Below, piece after piece: positions 1 to 12,067 of a stretch of DNA of 64,000 nucleotides. Origin of the DNA: Typhlomys cinereus (taxonomy: Eukaryota > Chordata > Mammalia > Rodentia > Platacanthomyidae); assembly GCA_023101885.1 (NCBI GenBank), contig JALPQD010000358.1:186001-250000 (forward strand), read 5' to 3'. Each line of letters starts with the position of its first letter. Position 1 is the first letter of the stretch. The position numbers were made by a program, and so were the translations under genes. The notes beneath the pieces are model-generated. The model saw only the letters and a list, made by a program, of their open reading frames with translations, was not told where the DNA came from and searched no databases.

Positions 1-61
1 TTAGGTTTTCTTAAAGCCAGTTACAAATGTCAGTATATAGATGTAATTGAGAGTTAAATGC

Positions 62-213
62 AAGATATAACATTTAATTTTTTAATTTTTCCCCTTATCA
101 CACAAATGCAATAGGTACCCTGGTCCTCTCCCTCCTACTACCCTTCCCCAGTGCCCCTTGCACCCTTCAGCCTTTTTTCCCCCTGAAAGGAGGGGGGAAA
201 AGATATAACATTT
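62..213 (-). mobile_element. Very short 5'-truncated L1 3' tail with TSD
   Basis: Positions 76-199 read, on the minus strand, as the end of an L1 3' UTR: a purine-rich tract, the GGTACC-like segment seen in the other L1 tails of this window, and an A-rich end. The insert is flanked by a 14-bp perfect direct repeat (62-75 and 200-213, AAGATATAACATTT), as expected of target-primed reverse transcription. At about 124 bp it carries no coding sequence. Confidence 0.75.
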
Positions 214-1809
214 TGAAGATGGATACTTTTGATTTCTGAATGAGAGAGGGCCTTCAGTGGAGCACATAATCATTAAAAATGAAGGGTTAGAAAGCATGCA
301 ATGTATTTTGCCAAGAACCATTTAAATATAGATGCAAAAAAGGAGAACAAACACTATGAATCCTTTAGATGAACTCAATCCAGGAATACGTAGCGGTAGG
401 TATGACTTCATCATCCATTTTGCACAAACCCCTTGGGGTAGGTCTTCTCAGACTTAAACCACATAGAAAAAAAGATTTTCTTGGGAGGCTGATAGAAACC
501 CAGATGTCAGAGTTTCTGATTTAGTAGGTCTGGGATCCAAACCAAGGAAGTCAATATTTAACAAGCTCCCTGCTCGTTTGGACTTTGCTGAACTGCAGAC
601 CTATTGAGGACCATTTTAGTCCCAGAGAAGTTAAGTCTAATCAATCTCTCTCTTACTCTGTGTTTAGTCTCCCCTTCTGAAAGCTTACACTGAGATGTAC
701 ACTTCTTTCAGTTGACACTGAAGAAAACCTTGATTGTCCTGGATTTCTCTCTCACAATATATTATCCTCCCAAAAAATATAGCAGATATTCCAGTTAGAG
801 ATTCCTAACTTTTCACTCTTAACAGTTACAAAGTGTTTGCTTTGGGGGTAGTGGAAGCTTGTTTGTTCTTTCCAAGGCCTTGGAAATCAAATGCTCATAA
901 CACCTTGATTAATAAATTCTTAAATCATCTTTCTCATTTTTTAATAATTCTGGTCCTTTAAGGCAGAAACAAAAAATTCTAACAAGTTCATGTCCCTAAA
1001 GATAACTGTGGCAAAAGGCTAATGTACTTTCTCTAATTATCTTTCTCTGCCTGGTATGTTCATCTGTCCAAATTAGCAAAATACTCCCCCAGGAGAAAAA
1101 AAAAAGAAGTTCATTTAATTTTCTTCAAACATCTCCCAGTGCACATTATCATAGTGCACTAAATGTGACCTTCCACAAACAGAGTTCATTTTTAATTTTA
1201 GATGTGCATAGTTGCAACATTCTTCTGGAGAGAAGCAACTGTTGTGGGATCAGAAAGAATTCACTTGAGTTAGGTTTAGGAAAGTGAGAAATGTAAAAAT
1301 CAAGTAGAAATAGATTCTTTTCAAATTCTGGGAAAATACCCAAAGGAAGTTTGAGAATTTAATCAAGTTTCCTTTGTATTGAATGTGAGAATGCATTCAG
1401 TATATCAAAAGCACCTTTAGTGTCCTTTGATTACACCATCTGGACACTGCTGGTTTAGTGAATTCCCTGCAAACGAAGAAGCAATGGGTTCTACTTTGTT
1501 GCTGCGAAAACACACTGATCAAAGCAACTTAGAGGAAGAAAGCATTCATGACCTTACTACAGTTCCACAGGGAAAACACAAGCCTTATACTGGACCTGGC
1601 ATGGAGGAAAAGCATGGTGGCCTAACCAGGAAGTGAGCTGCTCCTTTAGAGCCATATTCAGGAAGCAGGCAGGAAGAGGAAGTAGGTCCAGATGTCATCC
1701 AACCTCTCAGCACACCTCTAATGGCATCCATCCTCTTAAAAGGTTCTACTTTCTAAAGGTTCCATAACCTCACAGACAGCACCAAGAACTAGAAATCAAT
1801 ATTCAAACA
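214..1809. other. AT-rich intergenic DNA, nothing recognised
   Basis: No convincing exon, RNA gene or repeat was recognised. Open frames here are short and have no recognisable domains. Old, heavily diverged repeats cannot be excluded by eye. Confidence 0.5.
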
Positions 1810-1814
1810 CAGGA

Positions 1815-2013
1815 TAGCATCACCGTGGATTTCTTCTACTCCCTTTTTCTTTGCTCTGGAATTTCCCAGGTTCTGCCCACCAGGGCCAGAAGTGCAGTCC
1901 AGGGCCATTTGCCTGGCATTTTTACATCGAACCTGAAATCCAAACTCAGGACCTTCTACTTTCCAGGCAGAGTCTTAAGCCCTGAACCATCTCTGCAGCC
2001 CCTGAATAAGAAC
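1815..2013 (-). mobile_element. tRNA-derived (B2-like) SINE
   Basis: Read on the minus strand from 2013, the element opens with a GGGGCTGCAGAGATGGTTCA-type head. This matches the pol III A-box region of rodent B2-like SINEs (GGGCTGGAGAGATGGCTCAG in B2, from memory). It then has a CCTGAGTTTGGAT segment where B2 has its B box. Three relatives lie in this window (12086-12355, 13145-13372, 23375-23635). The body after the tRNA part differs from mouse B2, so it is probably a lineage-specific family. Confidence 0.65.
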
Positions 2014-2604
2014 TTTTAAGCAGGAAATTACTCATAGAATTATTATACAAACAATTATTTAAGTGTATGACCCAATGTAGTGTTGGATGAGTATAGATAC
2101 CATGTGAGTGTTGAGGTCTTGGACTAAAATAGAAGAACAATATTTTAATGTAAATGTGTTATTATTTCTTCAGATGAACACATGAGGTTTTGGAGATATA
2201 TTCTGAAGCCCTGCAATAAGTTCTTTTCCCTTGGTACAAATCTTTGGTTTCTTTTTATGAAATGAAACCATACTTAATTCATACTGAAATGTATGAATGA
2301 ATGTCATATCAAAATATTTAACCGCTAAGAAAACAAAACCAATGGGTTGTTCTATTTGTCCCTCCATGTGAATTATCCCCGAGTCCATGATGTTTTTATC
2401 TTCCTAAAACGTTGATTATTTTAACATAGCCTTATCTTTGAAAGAAAACATCACCAATGTTTACCACCCATAGATTTTCTACCTCACAATTTCTCAACTG
2501 GGATAATTCGGCCTTATATGTCTACAGCTCAATCTACTCACGTTCTGGCTCTGTTGTAGGAGTTTATGTCCGAGATTTTTCGTTCTGGAATCTAAAATTG
2601 AGAC
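2014..2604. other. Intergenic, nothing recognised
   Basis: AT-rich sequence with no supported gene or repeat. Confidence 0.45.
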
Positions 2605-3110
2605 TACATCATGTGTAGAGTTTTTAAGGCAGAATTTATTAGAGGAGAACAGGGAAGGAGCTTGTGGATGCAGAGTCTACAAGGAGCAAGGAAGCCAAAA
2701 GGAATTCACAGACATGGAATCCGTCAGGGGCAAGGGAACCATCTGATGACTGAGAAAGTCAGGGATAGTATTTGTAAGGTTAGCAGACTCAGGAAAAGTG
2801 ACATTTCCTTGTTGGTTGACTTCAGTTTCTGTAAACTTTATTGGGGGTTTTGATCCCCTACATCTGATTGGTCTGTTCATGTCAGGGCCCAGCCCAGTCC
2901 CCCTTGTGGCTGACCTCAGGGAGGAGCTGTTTCATTTGAGGGACTTAACTTCTCCGCACTGGAGGACCTCATTTATCCTTTCTGCATTTGAGGACCTCGT
3001 CTCCACATCCCTTCAGAAAGAAAGGGTTGGGGAAAGTTGCTGACCTTGTCTCAGGCATGGGGGGAGCGGGGGAGAAGCGGGGGAATTAGGACCAGTTCCT
3101 CCAGATATAT
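2605..3110 (-). mobile_element. Possible old solo LTR, minus strand
   Basis: On the minus strand this segment has the order of an LTR. A CCAAT-type box (reverse of the ATTGG near 2865) is followed by CAATAAAG (about 2835-2845) and, further on, an AATAAATTCTGCC stretch near 2630-2645. Its base composition is more balanced than the flanks. No internal retroviral sequence, TG...CA ends or TSD could be fixed, so the class and the limits are tentative. A 3'-UTR-derived retrocopy is an alternative. Confidence 0.3.
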
Positions 3111-3414
3111 GTTCCTTTATGATAATCACAACAGTGGGGGATGACCTTAAAGACCTTTCCAACCTAACTACTATGTTCTAAATATATAAATGATAGAAGT
3201 TATTCTCTCTTTCGGTCCTAGGAAGACTTTCCTCCCATGTTCCAGACACAAGTGAGATGTCAAAACAAACTCAATTTCACTGCTGGTGCTGATAAATTTA
3301 CCTGCATGCACTAATTATAAACATGTTGTGGGAATAATTTGTATGGCATAGACATATCACAGGATATATCACATATAAATAATATACTATGGCAATTTTA
3401 TATATGCATACAGC

Positions 3415-3600
3415 ATTTTTAAATATTTAATTATGAGTGAGAGAGAAAAAGAGAGACATACAGAGACAGAGACACAGAGAGATGTATGCCATGGTGCCTA
3501 GGTGGAGGTCAAAAGACAACTTTCTCCCTAACATGTGGGCTTCCAGGAATTGAACGTAGGTTCCCAGGTTTTGGAACACAGTCTGAGGTGGTCGAAGAAA
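3415..3600 (-). mobile_element. B3-like SINE remnant with GA-rich tract
   Basis: The segment around 3480-3580, read in reverse, gives the order 'CCTGGAAGCCCACATG...ACAACTTT-like...CCTCCACC...GGCACCATGGCATACAT'. This is the arrangement of the 3' half of rodent B2/B3 SINEs (from memory). The GA-rich run at 3430-3480 corresponds to the simple-repeat end. Similar remnants lie at 13450-13557 and 13740-13870. Confidence 0.5.
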
Positions 3601-4611
3601 AGAAAGACCCCATTCTTTGTGTACTGTGATGAAACTGTGTGCAGCATGCTATAGAAAACATGCTGTGGAAAATTTTTGACCTTAGAATAACTGCTCCCTT
3701 GGCTTCTCTAAACTGCTTACACATAAGGATAATTACTACTTACACATATGGATAATCAAAACTTGCTCTTGCAATCTGCTAACCACCTGATTTCATAGTT
3801 ACAACCTTGGGTCAGCATGACCATCACTCAAGGTTTCCACCTCTCCATTCTCCCCTATCTGGGTTTCCAGCTGCACTCCCTAACTGACACGTAGATCTGT
3901 GGTTTCTATATATCAAAACCACCTAAGAGTGGCCCACCCAGTCTCCTATCTGACACCACCAGCTCGAGTCATTAGCTGCACAGCATGTACCAACTTAGAA
4001 ATTACTGTATAAACTGTTCCCTGCCCTTACTCAGGGCTCTATTTTGAGGATCTATTAGACCCACTTTTAATGAAGAACTCCTTTAGTCAACCTCGCTGTG
4101 CCTTATTTGGTAGACTACTGGACCCCATACCAACACATTACTCACTGAGTTATCTCACATATCCTATAATACATTTTGATTATTAGGAATCTTCCTCTAA
4201 TCTCTATTAATGCCTTATTATATTACTCTCTTCTCCTCTAAAAGTCTGTTTCCCATATTCATGCAATTTTGTTTTGTTTGGGGACTGGCTGAGTTTAACC
4301 TTGAGTTACCAGCTATCCACATGGCACCTGAGGGGGATACTCAGCAAGTACACAAATGAAGACAATTTCTGCTCTTCCCTGGGAGCCCATTACCCATCAG
4401 TCATTGCTCAGGGAAGAACAGTCTCTCCCTGGTACATGATTAGCTTTTGGCAAACACAGTCTTATGTAGACAGACTTAGCTGATATGAGATCAACATTGT
4501 GGTGTCTGTGTGGCACCCAGAAGACAGCATTTTGAGGCACTTCTATCTCTCGGTTCTTAAATTATTCCTGCCTCCTCTTCTGCAATGTTACAGTTTTACA
4601 AAGGGATAGTT
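3601..4611. other. Intergenic; weak LTR-like segment near 3.9-4.1 kb
   Basis: No gene recognised. Between about 3880 and 4110 there is a TATAAA box (near 4010) in a context that resembles an LTR U3/R region, but no ends, polyadenylation signal or TSD support it. Confidence 0.25.
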
Positions 4612-4990
4612 TGAAGCCAGGTTTCTTTTTTTTAACATTTTTTATTATTTCTGCTCATACAAATTTAATAAGTATACCGGTTCCCTCCTTCCCTCCTCCT
4701 CCCCCCCATCCCCCTGCTCCCCCTCCCCTCACCCCTCCCACCCCATCCCCCAGTGCCTCCCCCCCAATTCCCAGAGAATCTTTTAATGTGCATGCCAGAC
4801 TCTCCTCTGGGCCCTCCTCTCCAAATGCCACAAGGACACAGTGGCATTTCCCTGAACCCTTTCCTGTGTTCCCCTTAAGCATAGGAACACTACTGTGGCT
4901 GTCAATTCCTTGCCTCCAAGGATCTTGATGCCTTTAGCAAATGCTAGACTTTTTGGGGTCAATAGTGTGTGGTGAAGCCAGGTTTCTTTT
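4612..4990 (-). mobile_element. 5'-truncated L1 (3' UTR only) with 18-bp TSD
   Basis: The insert at 4630-4972 is an L1 3' UTR in reverse. A T-rich start (the poly(A) tail) is followed by the C-rich tract (polypurine on the sense strand, about 4680-4770). The rest matches the 3' UTRs at 5.7 kb, 20.3 kb and 62.9 kb almost base for base. It is bounded by an 18-bp perfect direct repeat, TGAAGCCAGGTTTCTTTT, at 4612-4629 and 4973-4990. At about 343 bp it is a classic severely truncated insertion. The proline-rich open frame across the C-rich tract is not a gene. Confidence 0.93.
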
Positions 4991-5635
4991 AAAGGTTCTT
5001 GTGCCCCAGAAGCAGAATATTGAAGCCACACACATCATCCCTCTAGTGCTTACTGCTTCACTCCCTAGTAGCTCCTTGGCCACTCCTTGAAGATGCCCAA
5101 GACTCTGATCATATTTGTTCTTTTCTCTCCCCATGTGGAGTAATGTCTCCTTCCCCTTCCTGTTCTCTCTCACTTAAAGCTGTGGGGGTCTTCAAGAACT
5201 GAGCCTGCTCTCTACAGAATTCTAGATGCATTAACATCTGGAATAGACCCTTGTAGGCAGATTCCTCTCCTTATTTAGAGTTTTGAGTTTGCCTCCTGTC
5301 TGTGCTCAACCAGATAGCTTTTGTTCTTCTTGAGACTGGCAGCTCCTAAAACTTCTCCCTGCAGTTTTGTCCCTGTGCATTTTGAGACCATCAAATATGT
5401 TAAACCATGGATCACAAGATTGTAAATAGTCATAGTAACCATGTAACTCTGCCTGAGACATTCGTTGTCTATTCCCTTTTAGCAGCTAAGTATCTCACCT
5501 GCCTTTTGCTGTACCTGGAGATATCCTGTCTGTTGCACATAACATGTAGGTGTCACTCTTCCTTTTTCTTGCTAGTCCAGAATGTGTCCATTTAACAAAA
5601 TCCAATAAGGAATTTGGCCATGCTGTCCTTTGGTC
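4991..5635. other. Intergenic, nothing recognised
   Basis: No gene or repeat supported. This is a spacer between two minus-strand L1 insertions. Confidence 0.4.
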
Positions 5636-8600
5636 TTTTTTCTTTACATATTCTTTTTTTAATACCTTTTTATTATTATTTCAGCTCATACGAACTTAAT
5701 AGGTACACCAGTTCCCTCCCTCCCTCCTCCTCCCCCCGAATCCCCTGCTCCCCCTCCGCTCACACTCCCTCCCCATCCCCCAGTGCCTCCCGCCCCAATT
5801 CCCAGAGTCCTTTCTTGTGCATGCCTGAATCTCCTCTGGGCGCTCCTCTCCGATGATGTACAAGGACCCAGTGGCATTTCCCTGAACCCTTTCCTGTGTT
5901 CCCCTTAAGCATAGGAACACTACTGTGGCTGTCAATCCCTTGCCTCCAAGGATCTTGGTGCTTTTAGCAGATGCTAGATTTTGTGAGGTCAATAGTGTGT
6001 TGGACATTGAGCCGGGCATGCAATGTCCAGTTATGATTGCTTCAGCCCTAACTTGTGTGGAGTATCTTGCAAATCATTGCTCCTCCCATCCTTTTGCTCT
6101 TACACTCTTACCGCCCCCTCTTCCGCAAATGTCCCTGAGCTTCAGGATGGGGAGAGATTAGTCTGGCCTAGTTCTAGGTGGTTGATATAGAGTCTCTGAA
6201 GTTCTGGAGAGTGGTTTGTTGATTTTCTTTTGCGGTTTTGTTGCTCCTGCAATGCCCTTCACTCCATCGTGATGGGCACTGTATGTCACCCCCTGGCCAG
6301 AGACAGAAAGCTGTTAAACTGGAGTCTTGTTATAAGAGCACATTCAAGGGTAGATGTAATACTTATACCCAAAAGTGGAATCTCAGGGTCATATGGCATT
6401 TGGCAATGGAAGGGGTCAATCACCCATTTGCAAAATGGTTACTTTTTAATCTGCCGGACTATATGCCCTTCCCTTCTGGTGAGTTCATATCCCCTTAGTT
6501 GTAAATGATCAGGAACGAATGTCTGTGAACTTAACTAGGTGTCACATTACTTTCTTGCAGTCCTTGATGGAGGCCTATTTTCTCTACTGTAACATGGTCA
6601 CTTCTCTCCTTGTTTCTGGTGTGGCCCTCCAACCCCATCCCTCCTGTTCATAATCCTTGCAATTACTGTAGGTAATACATAGATTTACCTATGAGTGTCT
6701 CAAGATGGGCTGGGTGGGTTGGGTACTAGAAGCCACCTATTAGGGAGTACATATGGCGCTTAATTTTCTGGGTCTGGGATACTTCACTTAATATAATTGT
6801 TTCTAATGGCATCCATTTCCCGGCAAATTCCATTAATTCATCATTTTTGATGGCTGAGTAGTACTCCATGGTATAGATGTACCACATCTTCCTTATCCAC
6901 TCATCAATTGTTGGACATTTGGGTTGATTCCATGACTTTGCTATTGTAAACAGTGTTGCTATGAACATGGTCGTGCTTGTGCTATCGAGGTGAACCTCTG
7001 CTGTATGGGGGGTTATACCCAAAAGTGGAATTGCAGGGTCATATGGCATTTCAATCTTTAATTTCTTTAAGAATCTCCAGACGGCTCGCTGGAGTGGCTG
7101 TATGAGCCTGCATTCCCACCAGCAATGTCGGAGAGTTCCCCTCTCTTCACATCCTCTCCACCATTTGTTGTTGTTTTTATTGTGGATTTTTGCCATCCTT
7201 ACCAGGGTGAGATGATATCTCAGGGAAGTTTTGATTTGCATTTCCCTGATGGCTAAAGAAGTGGAGCATTTTTTAAGATATTTGTTAGACATTTTAATTT
7301 CATCCCTGGTAAAATTTCTTTTAAGTTCCAGGACCCATTTTTTAATTGGGCCATTGGTTTCCTTGATGTTTAGTTTTCTAAGTTCTTTGTGCACTCTGGA
7401 TAGTAGAGCTCTATCAGATATGTGGTTAGCGAAGATTTTCTCCCATTCTGTGGGTTGCCTTTGAGCTCGTGTTACAATCTCTTTATCTGAACAGAAGCTC
7501 TTTAATTTCACAAGATCCCAACTGTTGAGAGTTGGTAGCAGTGACTGTGCCATTGGATGTCTGCTTAGGAACTGTTGGCCTAGCCCAATCAGCTCGAGGG
7601 AGTTCCCTATCCTTTCAACTATGGTTTTTATAGTCTCTGGCCTTATATCAAGGTCCTTTTGTACATGGATTTGTACAGTCTTGTACATGGTGACAAGTAC
7701 GGGTTCAGCTTTAATCTTCTGCATGTGGAGATCCAGTTTTGCCTGCACCATTTGTTGAAGATGCTGTTCTTTTTCCATTGGATTTTTTGGGCCCCTTTGT
7801 CAAAGACCAAATGGCCGTAATTTTGTGAGCTTATATCTGGGTCTTCAACCCTTATCCATTGATCTGTGTGTCTATTTTGGAGCCAGTTCCAGGCTGTTTT
7901 TGTAACTATGGATTTGTAATATAGAATAAGGTTCGGTATGGTAATACCTCCAGCAGTGTTTTTGTTACTCAGGATTGTCTTTGCTATCCTGGGTCTTTTG
8001 TGCTGCCATATGAATTTTGAGATTGTTTGGTCAACTTCTTTAAAGAATTGCTTTGGCATTTTAATTGGTATAGCATTGAATTTGTATATTGCCTTTGGTA
8101 GGATGGTCATTTTTACGATGTTGATTCTACCAATCCAGGAACATGGGAGGTCTTTCCACCTTCTGGTGTCTTCTGCTATTTCTTTCTTTAGGGTTTTAAA
8201 GTTTTCATTGTAAAGGTCTTTTACCTCCTTGGTTAGGTTTATACCAAGGTATTTCATTTTTTTAGGGGCTATAGTAAATGGGATTGTTTCTCTCAAGGCT
8301 TTTTCACTTCTTTCATTCTGGGCATATAGGGAGTCCTCTGATTTTTGCACATTTATTTTTTATCCTGCCACCCTGCTGAACTTCTCAATTAGTTCCAGGA
8401 GCTTCCTAGTGAAGTTTTTGGGATCACTCAGGTATAAGATCATGTCATCTGCAAATAGGGATAGCTTGACTTCTTTCTTGCCGATTTGAATCCCTCTTAT
8501 GTCCCTTTCTTGTCTTATGGCTTCAGCTAAGACTTCAAGTACAATATTGAATAGAAGTGGTGAGAGTGGACAGCCTTGTCTAGTTCCTGATCGAAGTGGG

Positions 8601-9496
8601 AATGCTTCCAATTGTTCCCCTTTGTGCATAATTCTTGCTGTGGGCTTGTTGTATACAGCTTTTATTATATTGATAAAGGTTCCTTCCATTCCTACAGTCT
8701 CTAGCGTTTTGATCATAAAAGGCTGTTGGATCTTGTCAAAAGCTTTTTCTGCATCTATCGAGAGTATCATGTGGTCTTGGACTTTGGACTGTTTTAGATG
8801 ATGAATTACATTTATTGATTTGCGTATGTTGAACCAACCTTGTGTGCCGGGGATGAAGCCTACTTGGTCCCCATGAATAATCTTTTTAATATGTTTTTGA
8901 ATCCGATTGCTAAAACTTTGTTGAGAATCTTTGCGTCTGTGTTCATCAGAGAGATCGGCCTATAGTTTTCTTTTTTAAGTGAGTCTTTATTACGTTTTGA
9001 GATTAAAACAATATTAGCTTCATAGAAGGAATTTGGGAGTTTTCCTTCCTTTGCTATTTGATGGAACACTTTAAGGGGTATTGGTTTTATTAACTCCTTA
9101 AATGTCTGGTAGAACTCTGTGCTGAATCCATGTGGTCCAGAACATTTTTTGGTGGGAAGATTCAAGATTACTTCCTCAATTTCCTTATATGTTATAGGAC
9201 TATTTAAATAATTCACAACTTCCTGATTCAATTTAGGTAAGTTGCATTTACTTAGAAATTCATCCATCTCTTTTGTGTTGTCAAACTTCACAGAGTGTAA
9301 GTTTTTGAAATATGATGTTATAATTCTCTGGATTTCTTGGGTATCAATAGTGATAACTCCATTTTCCTTTCTAATTTTGTTAATTTGGGTTTTCTCTCTC
9401 CTGCTTTTGGTTAATTTAGCTAGGAGTATATCAATCTTATTGATTTTTTCAAAGAACCATCTTTTTGAGTGGTTGATTTTTTCTTTAAATATTCTT
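5636..9496 (-). mobile_element. 5'-truncated L1, about 3.8 kb, with 20-bp TSD
   Basis: This is a minus-strand L1 that keeps most of ORF2 and a complete 3' UTR with its tail. The flanking direct repeats are 5636-5655 and 9477-9496, 20 bp long with a single C/A mismatch, which fixes both ends. The 3' UTR is 5656-6725, and its T-rich left end is the poly(A) tail. The 5' end is cut inside ORF2 just before the FFEKINK motif region. The element is young in sequence: ORF2 is close to that of the plus-strand L1 at 58-62 kb, with which it shares a premature TAA. A 39-bp piece of its own ORF2 (7013-7051) recurs in its 3' UTR at 6363-6401. Confidence 0.95.
6726..9476 (-). pseudogene. L1 ORF2 remnant (reverse transcriptase and C-terminus), broken
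   Basis: Encodes about 900 residues of L1 ORF2p, the protein that nicks DNA and reverse-transcribes L1 RNA in the nucleus. The endonuclease domain is missing through 5' truncation. Visible motifs in order are WFFEKINK, the linker to the RT fingers ([12 protein letters not shown], normally [12 protein letters not shown]), [25 protein letters not shown], the catalytic FADDMI, and the C-terminal cysteine-rich CEERGTLRHCWWEC segment. It ends at the normal terminus after RRMYSLIGG-like residues (here KRHMYSLIGGF). Lesions are a frameshift near 8860, an in-frame TAA at 8360-8362 directly after FSRVAG, and a frameshift near 7650-7780. It cannot make a working enzyme. Confidence 0.93.
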
Positions 9497-10369
9497 GTAT
9501 ATTGCAATAAAATAGAAGATGTACTATATCCTAGACTCCCTGATCAATTCCCACTGCTCCCACTTCTGTTTCCTGCATGTAAGACTGGGTTTATGCTTGT
9601 TCATGGGCCTAGGAATTAAGCTATTTCCTCTGTTCTAATAGTGCTGTCCCACCTTAAGCCTAAACTATGGCTTCCTTCTCAAAATTAATCTGAGAATTTC
9701 TTCCCCTGTTTTTGTCTTTGTTTTATAAATCCTGCTTTACCCTCTTCATGTGTTCTGTTTCCAGTCTTAAATTCTGGGACACAAGAACCCCCAAAAGAAA
9801 TCTGGTTTCATCAGAAATATCCTGTTTGTTTAGGGCCATGTACTAAACTGTTCACCACACCTGCCATTTTCTAAAGCCTCCACCTTAGCCAGTGGTCATT
9901 TGGTAAAGATTTTATCTGCAGTCTTCACTTTCCTGGTAATTCTCAAGCTCATCTTTAGCAAGGCCCAAGAGTATTAAAAATATCATTACCCCACTCAGGG
10001 TCTCTCTATTCTCCCCCTTCTTTCCCCTTCATTCCTTCTCCTGCTCTCTCAGCATTCTGGTCTCTCCTTCCACCAGGCTGTCATGGTGGCTCTCTGCTAC
10101 CATCTCATGTGTTCTGATGCTTTCCCACATTTAGGCTAAACTATGGCTCTAAGGCCCACCACACCCTTACCTCTAAAGAAACTCCTTTTTTAAGCCTCTC
10201 CCACATGTTATTTTCTTTTTATTCACAGACTGCTACATGGAGCCCATACGAGTTCAGAGTCATTTCCCATCCTCTTCCCTATGAACCCAAAAATCAACCA
10301 ATAATTATTTTCAACAACTTCAATGACCATTCATCTCTCTATTCAGCACTGTTCATTGCAAAAAGAATA
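9497..10369. other. Intergenic, nothing recognised
   Basis: Pyrimidine-rich patches but no recognisable gene or repeat. Confidence 0.4.
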
Positions 10370-10690
10370 CTTCATTGCTCTTCTGACTAGGCTGTGGGTG
10401 ACCAGTCTCTGACATCACAAGAATCATTATTTCTGAGAATTGCATTGTGAGCCTGAGACACAGAGGACATGATATACCTTCAGCTCCACAAAACTTCCTT
10501 TCATCTCAGGCTTTGGCCTTAGGCCAAAAGGTACTCAAAGCTTCAGTGGGTTAGACCAATGTTCTGCATTTTTGGAGAACTCACGACTCTGACTGTTCAG
10601 TATTTCATTTATTTGCTCAGGTAATGAGACTAATTTTGTCACAGAAGGTGTCCTTACACCACTATCCATTAGGTAGAACACCACTGGTTA
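10370..10690 (+). repeat. Diverged interspersed repeat, copy 1 (class unknown)
   Basis: Collinear by eye with 18450-18770. Shared blocks in the same order are ACCAGTCT, ATCATTTCT/ATTATTTCT, a TTGGCCTTAGGCC/TTGGGCCTATGAC block, TTAGA-CAAT-TT, and TTTGTCA...GGTG-CCT..CACCACT..CA-TAGGT. Identity is low, so this is an old family. Class and true ends cannot be set. Confidence 0.4.
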
Positions 10691-11282
10691 AAGGTAAGAA
10701 TGATTCAAAAGTCATAGAGTGGATAAGAGAAACAATATATGTTCACTTAAAATTAAATATCACTGCATCAAAAAAGAAAAGGTAGTTAATATTTATATAA
10801 AAATCATACACAAAGAAAGTGTTAATGAAGGACAGAAGGAGATAAAGAAGGTAAAAATGGGAAAGTAAGAAGTGAGAAAGTAAGGAACACCAAGAGAAGT
10901 CATAACTCCAGGTTATTTCAGACATTCTGTCACTATGAGTCACATAAACACATGCACTTTCCTTGGCAGATTTCAGCTCTGATGTTTCAAACACAATTGC
11001 TGCAGTTTGAATGGGGAAGTAAAGGTAAGTATGAGCTAAATCCAGTTCCTAACTATGTTCTATCAAAATCTCAATCTGAGAATGGCAGAAATTACATAAA
11101 TGAAAGAAAATATTCAAACAAATAATTTTAAGGTCAATAAAGCAGCAAGCAACATTCTGGTGTACTAACATTTTGATGATTGGAACATACTTCATGCTGG
11201 GGAAATAGAATTCATTCAAATGAAGACTAAGAACAATAATTTTTAAATGACATTTGTCTCAAAAAATTTTCAGCATTTGTTA
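10691..11282. other. Intergenic, nothing recognised
   Basis: AT-rich DNA with no supported feature. Confidence 0.4.
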
Positions 11283-11712
11283 TCAGAGCTTGTCATAGTC
11301 ACAGGCACAGTTGTCAACTGTTGAGGGTTTGAGGTCTGGGCACATTTGTTGAGAATTAGTGGTTGAGTTAGATCCAAAACAAACTTGCAGGAGATTGTCT
11401 GGTTAATGGGGTAGGCCCTGCCTATGATGGGTAAGATTAGGGCCTGGAATAAAATATAGAGAGCTGGTTGAGGGAGTTAGCATCCTTTTGTACATTTGGA
11501 CAGACATACTGGTCTGGAAAATAAGGATCATCCCTCCTTCAGCCATTACATAGAGATGATGTGGCCAGTTCCCTTGGCCCTGGTGTTGGTGCATGCTCTC
11601 CCCTCAAGCTGGACTATGAACTGTAACCAGTAATCATAAGAGAAAATAAAAGACTTGTTCCCTTAAGCCATTTGATGGCCATTTATCAGCAACCATGCAG
11701 GCAATCTGCAAC
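11283..11712 (+). repeat. Interspersed repeat of about 0.43 kb, copy 1
   Basis: Matches 15763-16195 over its whole length at moderate identity: TTGAGGGTTTGAG, GGGCACATTTGT, GGTTGAGTTA, AGATTGTCT, GGAATAAAATA, TTGAGGGAGTT, CCTTTTGTACA, GTGCATGCTCTCC and the tail CTTGTTCCCTTAAGCCATTT. The order 'anti-tail AATAAA, CTTAAG, TTATCAGCAAC' recalls a common rodent repeat that I remember as URR1-type (non-autonomous hAT-Charlie). The family name is from memory and unverified. Confidence 0.6.
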
Positions 11713-12067
11713 AGACCTTATGTCTATTTTGTTGTCTCTGAGATAACTAGGGAATACTTTCCAAGCTAAAAAAATCATATAGGAAGTACAAGGAAGAAAA
11801 CAAAGAATGCATTTTGAAAGAATTTTATAACTGAAATTGCACTGATTTCTTTGCAATATGTGTAGATATAATTTGAGATGCTCATATAATTTCCTAGCAA
11901 ATTATTGATGTGTTGGACAGTGGTATGCTCCTGAGGTTCTGGTAGGGTAATATGTGGGGCATAATAAATATGTGATTAATTTTTTAATATTAAAAACACT
12001 TCAAATATTGAAAATTCATCTGATGCCAATAAATTCAAATGAATAATAAAGTCCATCAAGAAAATTT
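11713..12067. other. Intergenic, nothing recognised
   Basis: AT-rich, no supported feature. Confidence 0.4.

Noticed and set aside
4611..4928. Proline-rich open frame (also at 5614-5856 and 20290-20727)
   Set aside because: It is the C-rich strand of the L1 3' UTR polypurine tract. The same frame appears wherever that tract occurs and has no start context or domain.
9242..9619. Hydrophobic plus-strand open frame
   Set aside because: It is antisense to L1 ORF2 and runs past the L1 5' end into flanking DNA.
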